The notes under the pieces were generated by a model. It worked only from the letters and a program-made list of their open reading frames with translations, had not been told where the DNA came from and made no database searches. The translations under genes were made by a program, and so were the position numbers. Below, piece by piece: positions 1 through 6,501 of a stretch of 64,000 bases of DNA. The number at the start of each line of letters is the position of its first letter. The first letter of the stretch is position 1. This DNA is from JBQTJN01 sp052387095 (GTDB taxonomy: Bacteria > Pseudomonadota > Alphaproteobacteria > Micavibrionales > Micavibrionaceae), in NCBI GenBank assembly GCA_052387095.1, contig JBQTJN010000019.1:4541-68540 (forward strand), written 5' to 3'.

Positions 1-1
1 T

Positions 2-205
2 GCCCGTATGGAGTGGTACCGCGAAGGTCGCGTGCCCCTGCACACCCTCCGCGCCGACATGGATTACGGCACGTCCGAAGCCTTGACGGCGTTCGGTATT
101 ATCGGCGTTAAGGTCTGGATCTATAAGGGCGATGTTATGGAACATGACCCGATGGCCCGTGACAAGCGCACGGCCGAAAATCTCGGGGGTGGCAACCGGG
201 CGTAA
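2..205 (+). CDS. rpsC: 30S ribosomal protein S3, C-terminal part
   Basis: C-terminal 67 residues of ribosomal protein S3, which sits in the head of the small subunit near the mRNA entry channel. The 5' part lies outside the window. The visible piece holds the conserved EWYREGRVPLHTLRADMDYG stretch followed by the GIIGVKVWIYKG stretch that ends the S3 C-terminal domain. The acidic/glycine tail ending in NLGGGNRA is species-specific. In most bacteria rplP follows directly; here a 417-bp gap holding an unrelated small gene separates the two. Confidence 0.95.
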   Translation, partial: ARMEWYREGRVPLHTLRADMDYGTSEALTAFGIIGVKVWIYKGDVMEHDPMARDKRTAENLGGGNRA

Positions 206-228
206 TTTCCGCGGAGCTCTTTAAGATT

Positions 229-459
229 ATGAAAAAAGAAAAATTCCTTGCAGACTTTGCTCAAGCGGTACGCACTCAGTTTCATAGAGAACCTGATGGG
301 CAGGAAATGAAAAAAATGGAAACCATGCTTACTTTCCATAATATGACACCTTGGGCTGATCCAGATGAGTCCGCGATATTTAAATACGATGAAGTTAAAG
401 GTTGGAATGTGGCGTATTTTTCTCTCAAAAATCAGAGTGCCCCGCAAAACATTATGTGA
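229..459 (+). CDS. hypothetical protein inserted between rpsC and rplP
   Basis: A 76-residue protein that I do not recognise. It is charged, with a lysine-rich N-terminus (MKKEKFLADF), no signal peptide and no membrane segment. It lies in the same direction as the S10 operon, 23 bp after rpsC, where no gene normally sits. Its base composition is visibly more AT-rich than the ribosomal genes on both sides, which suggests later insertion. No good Shine-Dalgarno is seen before the ATG. The ORF may be expressed by read-through of the operon or may be a remnant. Confidence 0.5.
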   Translation: MKKEKFLADFAQAVRTQFHREPDGQEMKKMETMLTFHNMTPWADPDESAIFKYDEVKGWNVAYFSLKNQSAPQNIM

Positions 460-622
460 GAAAAAACACTGGATTTTGCCTATGAGTTAGGGTAAGGTCC
501 GGCAAAATTTACTAAAAACTGGCTTTAACAAGCCATATGGAGAACTGGAGCGCTGGCGCTCAAAGTCCATGTGAAAGCGAAATTTTTGCGTTTGAAAACA
601 AAGTGAACGAAAGAAACGAGAC
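460..622 (+). other. spacer upstream of rplP with small palindromes
   Basis: No gene is visible in these 163 bases. They hold a stem TGGCTT-TAAC-AAGCCA at 522-537 and a near-perfect palindrome GAGCGC-TG-GCGCTC at 548-561. Such spacing inside the S10 operon is unusual. The palindromes could be remnants of a repeat or could act on rplP translation. Confidence 0.4.
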
Positions 623-1042
623 ATGTTAAGTCCGAAAAAATTTAAACACCGCAAACAGCACAAGGGCCGCATTCACGGCCTGGCCAAGAGCGGCGCCACA
701 CTCGCCTTCGGAGCCTACGGCCTCAAAGCCATGGAGCCGGACCGCCTGACTGCGCGCCAGATCGAAGCCGCCCGCCGCGCCGTGACGCGTCACATGAAAC
801 GCCAGGGCAAAGTCTGGATCCGCGTATTCCCCGATGTCCCCGTTTCAAAAAAACCTCTTGAAGTGCGCATGGGCTCCGGTAAGGGATCCGTTGAATTCTG
901 GGCCGCACGCGTTCGCCCCGGCCGCATTCTGTTCGAACTCGACGGCGTATCCCGCACGCTTGCGAAAGAAGCGCTTGATCTCGCCGCTGCCAAGTTGCCG
1001 ATCAAAACGAAATTCGTCGCCCGCGTCGGCATGGATCATTAA
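623..1042 (+). CDS. rplP: 50S ribosomal protein L16
   Basis: Ribosomal protein L16 binds 23S rRNA and helps organise the A site of the large subunit. The 139-residue length fits the family (about 137). The start MLSPKKFKHRKQHKGRIHG is the canonical L16 N-terminus, and the GSGKGSVEFWAA motif and a KFVARVG C-terminus are present. It is third in the visible S10 order. A copy of the ribosomal-operon repeat follows its stop codon. Confidence 0.97.
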   Translation: MLSPKKFKHRKQHKGRIHGLAKSGATLAFGAYGLKAMEPDRLTARQIEAARRAVTRHMKRQGKVWIRVFPDVPVSKKPLEVRMGSGKGSVEFWAARVRPGRILFELDGVSRTLAKEALDLAAAKLPIKTKFVARVGMDH

Positions 1043-1043
1043 A

Positions 1044-1080
1044 GGAGTAACCGGAGGGCATAAGCCCGAAGGCACGAAAA
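1044..1080 (+). repeat. ribosomal-operon repeat, copy 1 (rplP-rpmC gap)
   Basis: A 37-base copy of a sequence that recurs in five gene gaps of this operon. Its consensus begins GGAGTAACCGGAGGGCGAAG and goes on CCCGAAGGCACGAAA; the core GGGC-GAA-GCCC can fold as a small stem. In this copy the loop reads ATAA instead of GAA. The leading GGAG resembles a Shine-Dalgarno. Confidence 0.85.
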
Positions 1081-1094
1081 TGAAAGATTAAATC

Positions 1095-1409
1095 ATGAAA
1101 ACAGCAACAGCAGAAGATTTACGCAGCAAAAGCGAAGACGAACTGAAAAAGCTTCTTCTGGATAACAAGAAGGAACAATTCAACCTGCGCTTCCAGCAAA
1201 CCGGCGGCCAGCTTGAAAAAATCTCCGAGATCCGTAATGCCCGTCGCAACGTTGCGCGCATCAAGACCATTCTGAACGAAAAGAAACCGGAATCTCAGAA
1301 TCCCGGAAAACCCGAATCTCGGAAAAAGAAAAGTTCCGATAATCCGAAACTCCGAGATTCCGAGATTCCGGCAGCAACGAACAAGACGAAAAAAGTGAGG
1401 AGCAAGTAA
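1095..1409 (+). CDS. rpmC: 50S ribosomal protein L29 with palindrome-encoded tail
   Basis: L29 lies near the peptide exit tunnel of the large subunit. Residues 1-63 match the normal two-helix protein (usual length about 65), with EFNLRFQ-type sequence at the core (here EQFNLRFQQTGGQL). The remaining 41 residues are an extra tail rich in Lys, Pro, Ser, Glu and Arg. The DNA for residues 65-93 is an almost perfect 38-bp inverted repeat, so the tail looks like a mobile palindrome that became translated in frame. The stop codon directly abuts the rpsQ start. Confidence 0.93.
   Translation: MKTATAEDLRSKSEDELKKLLLDNKKEQFNLRFQQTGGQLEKISEIRNARRNVARIKTILNEKKPESQNPGKPESRKKKSSDNPKLRDSEIPAATNKTKKVRSK
1287..1371 (+). 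repeat. palindromic element inside rpmC
   Basis: Two 38-base arms (1287-1324 and 1334-1371) separated by 9 bases match each other as inverted repeats at 29 of 38 positions. The outer 10 bases are perfect (CCGGAATCTC / GAGATTCCGG), and GAATCTCGGAA with its complement recurs inside. The reading frame of rpmC stays open throughout. The layout resembles Rickettsia palindromic elements, which also insert in frame into protein genes, but the sequence family is not one I recognise. Confidence 0.85.
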
Positions 1410-1766
1410 ATGCCACGCCGCATACTCGAAGGGGAAGTCATCAGCGACAAGATGGATAAGACCATCACGGTGAAGGTCGAGCGCCGCACCATGCACCCTG
1501 TTTACAAAAAATACATCCGCACGAGCAAGAAATACGCCGCGCATGATGAGAAGAATCAATTCAAGACCGGCGACCGCGTCCAGATCGTGGAATGCCGCCC
1601 GATCTCGAAAAGAAAAACATGGACGGTCCTTGTTGAAGGCAAACTGCCGGAAGTGACTCCCGTGAAAAAATATTCAGGCGCCGCGACACCTTCGAAAAAA
1701 GCGTCAGCTCCCAAATCAGCCGCTAAAAAGCCGGCTGCCAAAAAATCCGCAAAGAAGGACGCATAA
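1410..1766 (+). CDS. rpsQ: 30S ribosomal protein S17
   Basis: S17 is a primary 16S rRNA binding protein with an OB fold. Residues 1-86 hold the expected motifs: LEGEVISDKMDKTITVKVER, the KYAAHDE segment, the GDRVQIVECRPISKRK signature and a WTVL strand. Residues 87-118 are an extra Lys/Ala-rich tail that S17 does not usually have. The ATG follows the rpmC stop with no gap, so translational coupling is likely. Confidence 0.96.
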   Translation: MPRRILEGEVISDKMDKTITVKVERRTMHPVYKKYIRTSKKYAAHDEKNQFKTGDRVQIVECRPISKRKTWTVLVEGKLPEVTPVKKYSGAATPSKKASAPKSAAKKPAAKKSAKKDA

Positions 1767-1769
1767 ACC

Positions 1770-2138
1770 ATGATCCAGATGCAAACCAGAATGGACGTGG
1801 CGGATAACAGCGGAGCGCGTGAAGTGCAATGCGTGAAAGTGCTCGGTGGATCCAAGCGCCGCACCGCCGGTATCGGCGATGTCGTGATCGTATCCGTTAA
1901 AGATGCCATTCCGCGCGGCCGCGTGAAAAAAGGCGGCGTTTACCGCGCCGTTGTCGTGCGCACCCGTCATGGCCTCAACCGTACTTACGGTGAGAAAATC
2001 CGCTTTGACACCAATGCCTGCGTCCTGATCAGCGCGCAAGGCGAGCCGATCGGCACACGTATATTTGGCCCCGTTACCCGCGAACTGCGTGGCAAAGGCT
2101 ACGCCAAAATCATTTCGCTCGCCGGAGAGGTGCTCTAA
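1770..2138 (+). CDS. rplN: 50S ribosomal protein L14
   Basis: L14 contacts 16S rRNA at an intersubunit bridge. The full-length 122 residues match the family exactly. Visible signatures are MIQMQTRMDVADNSGAREV at the start, the GDVVIVSVKDAIPRG segment, and the GTRIFGPVTRELR stretch near the end. The stop codon overlaps the rplX start by one base, consistent with coupled translation. Confidence 0.98.
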   Translation: MIQMQTRMDVADNSGAREVQCVKVLGGSKRRTAGIGDVVIVSVKDAIPRGRVKKGGVYRAVVVRTRHGLNRTYGEKIRFDTNACVLISAQGEPIGTRIFGPVTRELRGKGYAKIISLAGEVL

Positions 2139-2461
2139 TGACGAACCAGAAATTCAAAATCAAAAAGGGCGACCAGGTTGTTGTTCTGACCGGCAAGGAT
2201 AAAGGCAAAAAAGGCGAGGTGATGAAAGTCATCACCCAGACTGCGCGCGTTCTTGTTAAGGGCGTGAACATGGTCACTAAGCATGAAAAGCCGTCCCAGC
2301 GTTCTCCGGGCGGCATTCAGAAAAAGGAACTGCCCATTCATATTTCTAACGTCGCCATGGCTGACCCGAAATCCGGCAAAGCCAGCCGCGTCGGCTACAA
2401 AACCCTGAAAGACGGTAAGAAGACACGCTTTGCCCGCCAATCAGGCGAAACCATAGGATAA
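2138..2461 (+). CDS. rplX: 50S ribosomal protein L24
   Basis: L24 starts large-subunit assembly. The KOW motif is clear near the N-terminus (KGDQVVVLTGKDKGKKGEV). The length of 107 residues is normal. The segment SPGGIQKKELPIHISNVA and the RVGYKTLKDGKKTRF C-terminus fit the family. Its start overlaps the rplN stop by one base. A copy of the ribosomal-operon repeat follows it. Confidence 0.97.
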   Translation: MTNQKFKIKKGDQVVVLTGKDKGKKGEVMKVITQTARVLVKGVNMVTKHEKPSQRSPGGIQKKELPIHISNVAMADPKSGKASRVGYKTLKDGKKTRFARQSGETIG

Positions 2462-2496
2462 GGAGTAACCGGAGGGTGAAGCCCGAAGGCACGAAA
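2462..2496 (+). repeat. ribosomal-operon repeat, copy 2 (rplX-rplE gap)
   Basis: A 35-base copy with a GGGT-GAA-GCCC core. It begins directly after the rplX stop and ends 14 bases before the rplE ATG. Confidence 0.85.
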
Positions 2497-2510
2497 GAAA
2501 GAAAAAGATC

Positions 2511-3053
2511 ATGAACGCGCGTTATAAAGACATCTACGAAAAAGAAATTATACCGGCCCTGATGGCGAAGTATGGCTATAAGAACAAATTCGAAGTGCCG
2601 AAGCTGACGAAGATCGTTCTCAATATGGGCGTGGGCGAAGCCAGCCAGAACCGCGCCTTCATTGAAAACGCCGCGAACGATCTCAGCAAGATCGCCGGTC
2701 AGCGCGTCATGATTACACGTTCCAAGAAATCGAACGCCTCTTTCAAGATCCGCGAAAACATGGCGATTGGCTGCAAGGTCACGCTGCGCCGTACGCACAT
2801 GTACGAATTCCTCGACCGTCTCGTCACGATCGCGCTCCCGCGCGTCCGCGACTTCCGCGGCGTCAACGGCCGCAGCTTCGACGGCCGTGGCAATTACGCG
2901 ATGGGTCTGACGGAACACATCATTTTCCCGGAGATCGAATACGACAAGGTCGATAAGATCCGCGGGCTGGATATCGTGATCTGCACGACCGCAAAAACCA
3001 ATGACGAGGCAAAGGAGCTGCTCCGCGGCTTCAAGATGCCCTTTATAAATTAA
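2511..3053 (+). CDS. rplE: 50S ribosomal protein L5
   Basis: L5 binds 5S rRNA in the central protuberance. The 180 residues match the family length. Typical signatures are the VPKLTKIVLNMGVGEA segment, the QRVMITRSKKSNASFKIRE stretch, FRGVNGRSFDGRGNYAMG, and the EHIIFPEIEYDKVDKIRG segment. It ends RGFKMPF-x2, as L5 proteins usually do. Confidence 0.98.
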   Translation: MNARYKDIYEKEIIPALMAKYGYKNKFEVPKLTKIVLNMGVGEASQNRAFIENAANDLSKIAGQRVMITRSKKSNASFKIRENMAIGCKVTLRRTHMYEFLDRLVTIALPRVRDFRGVNGRSFDGRGNYAMGLTEHIIFPEIEYDKVDKIRGLDIVICTTAKTNDEAKELLRGFKMPFIN

Positions 3054-3072
3054 GTAAAGGAAAGAAGCGAAC

Positions 3073-3378
3073 ATGGCTAAAACTTCGATAATAGAACGCG
3101 ACAAGAAGCGCCGCCGCCTGGTGAAATCAGGCGCTGTCAAGCGCGCCAAGCTGAAGGCAATCATTAAAAATCGCGATATCCCGGCTGAAGAGCGTTTTCA
3201 GGCTGTTCTCAAGCTGGCGGAAATGCCGCGCAACGGCTCCAAGATCCGCATCCGCAACCGCTGCGCGCTCTCTGGAAGACCGCGTGCGTTCTACCGTAAA
3301 TTTAACCTGTCGCGTATTGCACTGCGCGACCTGGCGTCCCGCGGCGAATTGCCCGGCGTCGTCAAGTCAAGCTGGTAA
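3073..3378 (+). CDS. rpsN: 30S ribosomal protein S14
   Basis: S14 belongs to the head of the small subunit. At 101 residues it is the long, zinc-independent form: there is no CxxC pair and only one cysteine, in RNRCALSGRPRAFYRKF. The start is MAKTSIIERDKKRRRL, and the RDLASRGELPGV segment lies near the C-terminus. It sits between rplE and rpsH in the usual spc order. Confidence 0.97.
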   Translation: MAKTSIIERDKKRRRLVKSGAVKRAKLKAIIKNRDIPAEERFQAVLKLAEMPRNGSKIRIRNRCALSGRPRAFYRKFNLSRIALRDLASRGELPGVVKSSW

Positions 3379-3390
3379 GGAGAGACAACC

Positions 3391-3789
3391 ATGAGCATGA
3401 GCGATCCTTTAGCAGACCTGTTAACCCGCATCCGGAACGGACAGCAGGCCAACCTGCCGGTTATTGAATGTCCGCATTCAAACCTGCGCGAAAATGTGTG
3501 CAAGGTTTTGAAAGACGAGGGTTTTATCCGAGCCCATAAAACCGATGCGCGCGAGAACAACAAGAAAGTTCTCGTCATCGAATTGAAATACGAAGAAGGA
3601 ATAGGCGTTATCCGCCAGATCGACCGTGTGTCGAAGCCGGGGCGCCGCGTCTATTCGAAAGTCACTGAAATGCCGCGTTTTTATAACGGCCTCGGCATCC
3701 TGGTCGTGTCTACGCCGAATGGCGTGATGGCCGACCACAAGGCACGCGCAGCCAATGTCGGCGGCGAAATTTTATGCCAGGTATTCTAG
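3391..3789 (+). CDS. rpsH: 30S ribosomal protein S8
   Basis: S8 is a central 16S rRNA binder and a known translational regulator of spc operons. The protein has 132 residues. Signatures include DPLADLLTRIRNGQQA at the start, the RVSKPGRRVYSK segment and the VVSTPNGVMADHKAR stretch. In most S8 proteins the latter reads ISTSxGxMTDxxAR, so VSTPNGVMADHKA is a mild variant. Confidence 0.97.
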   Translation: MSMSDPLADLLTRIRNGQQANLPVIECPHSNLRENVCKVLKDEGFIRAHKTDARENNKKVLVIELKYEEGIGVIRQIDRVSKPGRRVYSKVTEMPRFYNGLGILVVSTPNGVMADHKARAANVGGEILCQVF

Positions 3790-3814
3790 GGCTGATGGGA
3801 AAAGGAACAGTATA

Positions 3815-4360
3815 ATGTCACGTGTAGGAAAAAATCCGGTTGCCATCCCTCAGGGAGTTGAGGTCCAGGTGAATGGTCAGGACGTAAAGGTCAAGGGTAA
3901 GCTGGGGGAGCAAACCCTGCGCCTTCATCATGACGTCAGCGCCAAGCTGGAAGATGAGGATGGTCAGAAAATCATCCGTCTCACAAAGAAGAATGAAAGC
4001 GAAATCGCGCCGAAAATCTGGCCGACCATGCGCGTCCTCGTGGGCAACATGATGATCGGCGTGACCAAAGGCTACACCAAGAAACTGGAGATCAGGGGCG
4101 TCGGTTTCCGCGCCAACCTGCAGGGCACGACGCTGGTCATGGCGCTCGGTTTCTCGCACGAAATCCGCTACCCGATTCCGCAGGGCATTACGGTCAAGGT
4201 CGAGAACCAGGTCAATATCGAAGTCACCGGCATCGATAAACAAAAAGTTGGCCAGGTGGCGGCGGACATCCGCGGCTTCAAACCGCCGGAGCCGTATCAG
4301 GGTAAAGGCATCCGCTACGTCGATGAATATGTCGTGCGTAAAGAAGGCAAGAAGAAATAA
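3815..4360 (+). CDS. rplF: 50S ribosomal protein L6
   Basis: L6 sits near the GTPase-associated centre. The ATG giving MSRVGKNPVAIPQGV, the normal L6 N-terminus, is chosen over an upstream in-frame ATG that would overlap rpsH; AAAGGAAC precedes it. Length is then 181 residues. The two alpha-beta domains are intact, and the protein ends in PEPYQGKGIRYVDEYVVRKE, the C-terminal L6 signature. An extended copy of the operon repeat follows the stop. Confidence 0.97.
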   Translation: MSRVGKNPVAIPQGVEVQVNGQDVKVKGKLGEQTLRLHHDVSAKLEDEDGQKIIRLTKKNESEIAPKIWPTMRVLVGNMMIGVTKGYTKKLEIRGVGFRANLQGTTLVMALGFSHEIRYPIPQGITVKVENQVNIEVTGIDKQKVGQVAADIRGFKPPEPYQGKGIRYVDEYVVRKEGKKK

Positions 4361-4439
4361 GGAGCAACCGGAGGTCCGGTTGGAGTAACCGAAGCCCGAA
4401 GGGCGAAGGCACGAAAATAAGAGACCGAAGGCACGAAGA
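4361..4439 (+). repeat. ribosomal-operon repeat, copy 3 (rplF-rplR gap, rearranged)
   Basis: A 79-base expanded copy. It contains two starts of the unit (GGAGCAACCGGAGG and GGAGTAACCGAAG), an internal palindrome ACCGGAGGTCCGGT, and two ends of the unit (GCGAAGGCACGAAA and CCGAAGGCACGAAG). It looks like a partial tandem duplication or a nested insertion of the same unit. Confidence 0.75.
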
Positions 4440-4455
4440 AATAAGGATTGAAACA

Positions 4456-4842
4456 ATGGCAAAGAATTTAACGGCACCGCAAAGACGCAATTTCCGCACA
4501 CGGAACAAGATCCGCCGCGTCAATATCGACCAGGTCGGCACGCGCCAAACGCGCCCGCGCCTATCCGTGCACCGCACCGGCCGCCAGATCTACGCGCAGA
4601 TCATTGATGATGCGAAGGGCGTAACGCTCGCCGCTGCTTCAACGCTGGAAGCCGCCCTGAAGGATAAACTGAAAAAAGGTGGCGCTGACAGTGCGGCGGC
4701 TACTGAAATCGGCAAACTGATCGCCGAGCGCGCCAAGAAAGCCGGCGTGACGAAAGTTGTTTTTGACCGCGGCCGTTATTTATATCACGGCCGTGTGAAG
4801 GCTCTGGCTGACGGCGCGCGCGCCGGCGGACTGGATTTTTAA
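4456..4842 (+). CDS. rplR: 50S ribosomal protein L18
   Basis: L18 carries 5S rRNA into the large subunit. The 128-residue protein has the usual basic N-terminus (RNFRTRNKIRRVN), followed by RPRLSVHRTGRQIYAQIIDD, the AAASTLE strand, and the FDRGRYLYHGRVKALADGAR segment that marks the family. AAGGATT lies before the ATG as ribosome binding site. Confidence 0.97.
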   Translation: MAKNLTAPQRRNFRTRNKIRRVNIDQVGTRQTRPRLSVHRTGRQIYAQIIDDAKGVTLAAASTLEAALKDKLKKGGADSAAATEIGKLIAERAKKAGVTKVVFDRGRYLYHGRVKALADGARAGGLDF

Positions 4843-4867
4843 AGATATATCAAGGAAGGAAGTATAA

Positions 4868-5455
4868 ATGGCCCGTGGAGCAGAGAGAGAAAGAGAAGGC
4901 GGTCGCGATCGCGATGAGCAGCCCGAACTCGTTGAACGCCTGGTCGGCATCAACCGCGTCGCAAAAGTCGTAAAAGGCGGACGCCGTTTCGGTTTTGCCG
5001 CGCTGGTCGTTGTCGGTGACGGCAAGGGCCGCGTCGGTCACGGCCACGCGAAAGCCCGCGAAGTTCCAGAAGCCATCAAGAAAGCCACCGAGCAGGCGAA
5101 ACGTAAAATGATCCGCGTCCCGATGCGCGAAGGCCGTACCATCCATCATGACGTCAAGGGCCGCCACGGCGCCGGACGCGTTTATCTCCGTTCCGCCCCG
5201 CAAGGAACCGGCATTATCGCGGGCGGACCGATGCGCGCCGTGTTCGAAGCGCTCGGCATTCAGGATATCGTCGCAAAAGCGATCGGCTCCAACAACCCTT
5301 ACAGCATGGTGAACGCTACGTTTGCTGCGCTCGAGGACATGCAGAGCCCGCGCCACGTCGCATCCCGCCGCGGCAAAAAGGTCGGCGACATCGTCGCAGG
5401 CCGCGAAGGCAAACCGGAAGAAGCAGACGCCGCCAAGAAACAGGACAGCGAATAA
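4868..5455 (+). CDS. rpsE: 30S ribosomal protein S5
   Basis: S5 is at the mRNA entry side of the small subunit and affects decoding accuracy. The 195 residues include the double-stranded RNA binding domain (NRVAKVVKGGRRFGFAALVV) and the GHGHAKAREVPEAIKKATEQ segment, then the second domain with GTGIIAGGPMRAVFEALG. The N-terminus is charged (REREGGRDRDEQ), and the C-terminal 35 residues form a lysine/glutamate-rich extension. An SD (AAGGAAG) lies before the ATG. Confidence 0.97.
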   Translation: MARGAEREREGGRDRDEQPELVERLVGINRVAKVVKGGRRFGFAALVVVGDGKGRVGHGHAKAREVPEAIKKATEQAKRKMIRVPMREGRTIHHDVKGRHGAGRVYLRSAPQGTGIIAGGPMRAVFEALGIQDIVAKAIGSNNPYSMVNATFAALEDMQSPRHVASRRGKKVGDIVAGREGKPEEADAAKKQDSE

Positions 5456-5456
5456 G

Positions 5457-5491
5457 GGAGTAACCGGAGGGCGAAGCCCGAAGGCACGAAA
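5457..5491 (+). repeat. ribosomal-operon repeat, copy 4 (rpsE-rpmD gap)
   Basis: A consensus copy of 35 bases starting two bases after the rpsE stop codon. The small stem GGGC-GAA-GCCC is intact. A separate AAAGGA Shine-Dalgarno lies after it, so the repeat itself is not needed for rpmD initiation. Confidence 0.85.
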
Positions 5492-5507
5492 AAAAAGGAT
5501 TTAGATT

Positions 5508-5765
5508 ATGACCGAGACAACAAAGAAAAAAGCGCCCGCGAAAGAAGCGGCAAAAGTAAAACCGGCAGCGAAAAAATCCTCTGGCGGTAAAACCTTGCGC
5601 GTGACACAAACCGGCAGCCCGATCGGCCGCCAGGAATACCAGCGCCAGACCCTCATCGGTCTCGGCCTGAACAAGCTGCGCCGCAGCCGTGAACTTGAAG
5701 ACACGCCGTCCGTGCGCGGCATGATTAAAGCAGTAAAGCACCTCGTTAAAGTAGATAAGGAGTAA
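5508..5765 (+). CDS. rpmD: 50S ribosomal protein L30
   Basis: L30 is a small large-subunit protein, usually about 60 residues. Here residues 28-85 carry the family fold (TLRVTQTGSPIGRQ, then QTLIGLGLNKLRRSRELEDT and VRGMIKAVKHLVKV). Residues 1-27 are an added Lys/Ala-rich N-terminal extension. The stop codon TAA lies inside a copy of the operon repeat (GAG TAA CC), so the repeat sets the end of this protein. Confidence 0.95.
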   Translation: MTETTKKKAPAKEAAKVKPAAKKSSGGKTLRVTQTGSPIGRQEYQRQTLIGLGLNKLRRSRELEDTPSVRGMIKAVKHLVKVDKE

Positions 5766-5793
5766 CCGGAGGGCGAAGCCCGAAGGCACGAAA
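5759..5793 (+). repeat. ribosomal-operon repeat, copy 5 (rpmD-rplO junction)
   Basis: A consensus copy that begins inside the last codons of rpmD and supplies its stop codon. It is the clearest case of the repeat having replaced the original end of a gene. Confidence 0.85.
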
Positions 5794-5809
5794 ACAAAGG
5801 ATAAGAATC

Positions 5810-6325
5810 ATGAAACTCAATGAACTGAAACCCAAAGCCGGCTCCACGAAAAAGAAAATGCGCGTCGGCCGCGGTATCGGCTCTGGCAAGGGCAAGACAT
5901 CCGGGCGCGGCGTAAAAGGCCAGAAAGCCCGTACAGGCGTGTCCGGCATTCGCGGTTTCGAAGGCGGACAGATGCCGCTTTACCGTCGTCTCCCGAAGCT
6001 CGGCTTCAGCAACAGACAATTCGCGGCTAAGCTGGTTGAACTCAGCCTCTCCCGCCTGCAGGAAGCTGTTGATGCGAAACAGATCGATATCAAGAACACG
6101 CTGGATGAAGATGCGCTGGTGAAGGCCGGCGTTATCCGCCGCAAGCAGGACGGCATCAAGCTGCTCGGCAACGGCAAACTCACGGCTAAACTCAATCTCC
6201 AGCTGACCAAGGCAACAAAGTCTGCCGAGGAAGCCGTGAAAAAAGCCGGCGGCTCGATCGAATATATCGTCATCGAACGCAAGCCTGTGAAACGCGAGAA
6301 ACGCGGCGCCAGGGCCGCTTCTTAA
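5810..6325 (+). CDS. rplO: 50S ribosomal protein L15
   Basis: L15 is a late assembly protein of the large subunit. The 171 residues start MKLNELKPKAGSTKKKMRVG and carry the glycine-rich RNA-binding N-terminal loop (GRGIGSGKGKTSGRGVKGQK). The globular domain follows at about residues 55-145. The last 20 residues are a basic extension (VKREKRGARAAS). It precedes secY as in most bacteria, but with a palindromic repeat between them. Confidence 0.96.
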   Translation: MKLNELKPKAGSTKKKMRVGRGIGSGKGKTSGRGVKGQKARTGVSGIRGFEGGQMPLYRRLPKLGFSNRQFAAKLVELSLSRLQEAVDAKQIDIKNTLDEDALVKAGVIRRKQDGIKLLGNGKLTAKLNLQLTKATKSAEEAVKKAGGSIEYIVIERKPVKREKRGARAAS

Positions 6326-6420
6326 CGTCATTGCGAGGAGGGACAAAGTCCCGACGTGGCAATCCAGAAGGTTTTCATATGACTGGATTGCCGCGCTCAT
6401 TTCATTCGCTCGCAATGACG
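6326..6420. repeat. dispersed palindromic repeat R1 (rplO-secY)
   Basis: About 95 bases bounded by CGTCATTGCGAGGAG and its complement-like CGCTCGCAATGACG, with inner CAATCCAG / CTGGATTG arms. It belongs to a family with six copies in this window (8466, 16041, 16941, 27139 and 52694 are the others). The family can fold as a long hairpin and lies only between genes. Confidence 0.85.
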
Positions 6421-6501
6421 GGTGGTTTGACGTTTCGACCTTGCTCCCCACGCCCATTTCCTTTAATTATTTCTGAGCTTTGAAGAAAGGTTTCGCACCA
6501 C

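Noticed and set aside
1044..5793. CRISPR-like array from the regularly recurring 35-bp repeat
   Set aside because: The units are separated by whole ribosomal genes, not by short unique spacers, and there are no cas genes.
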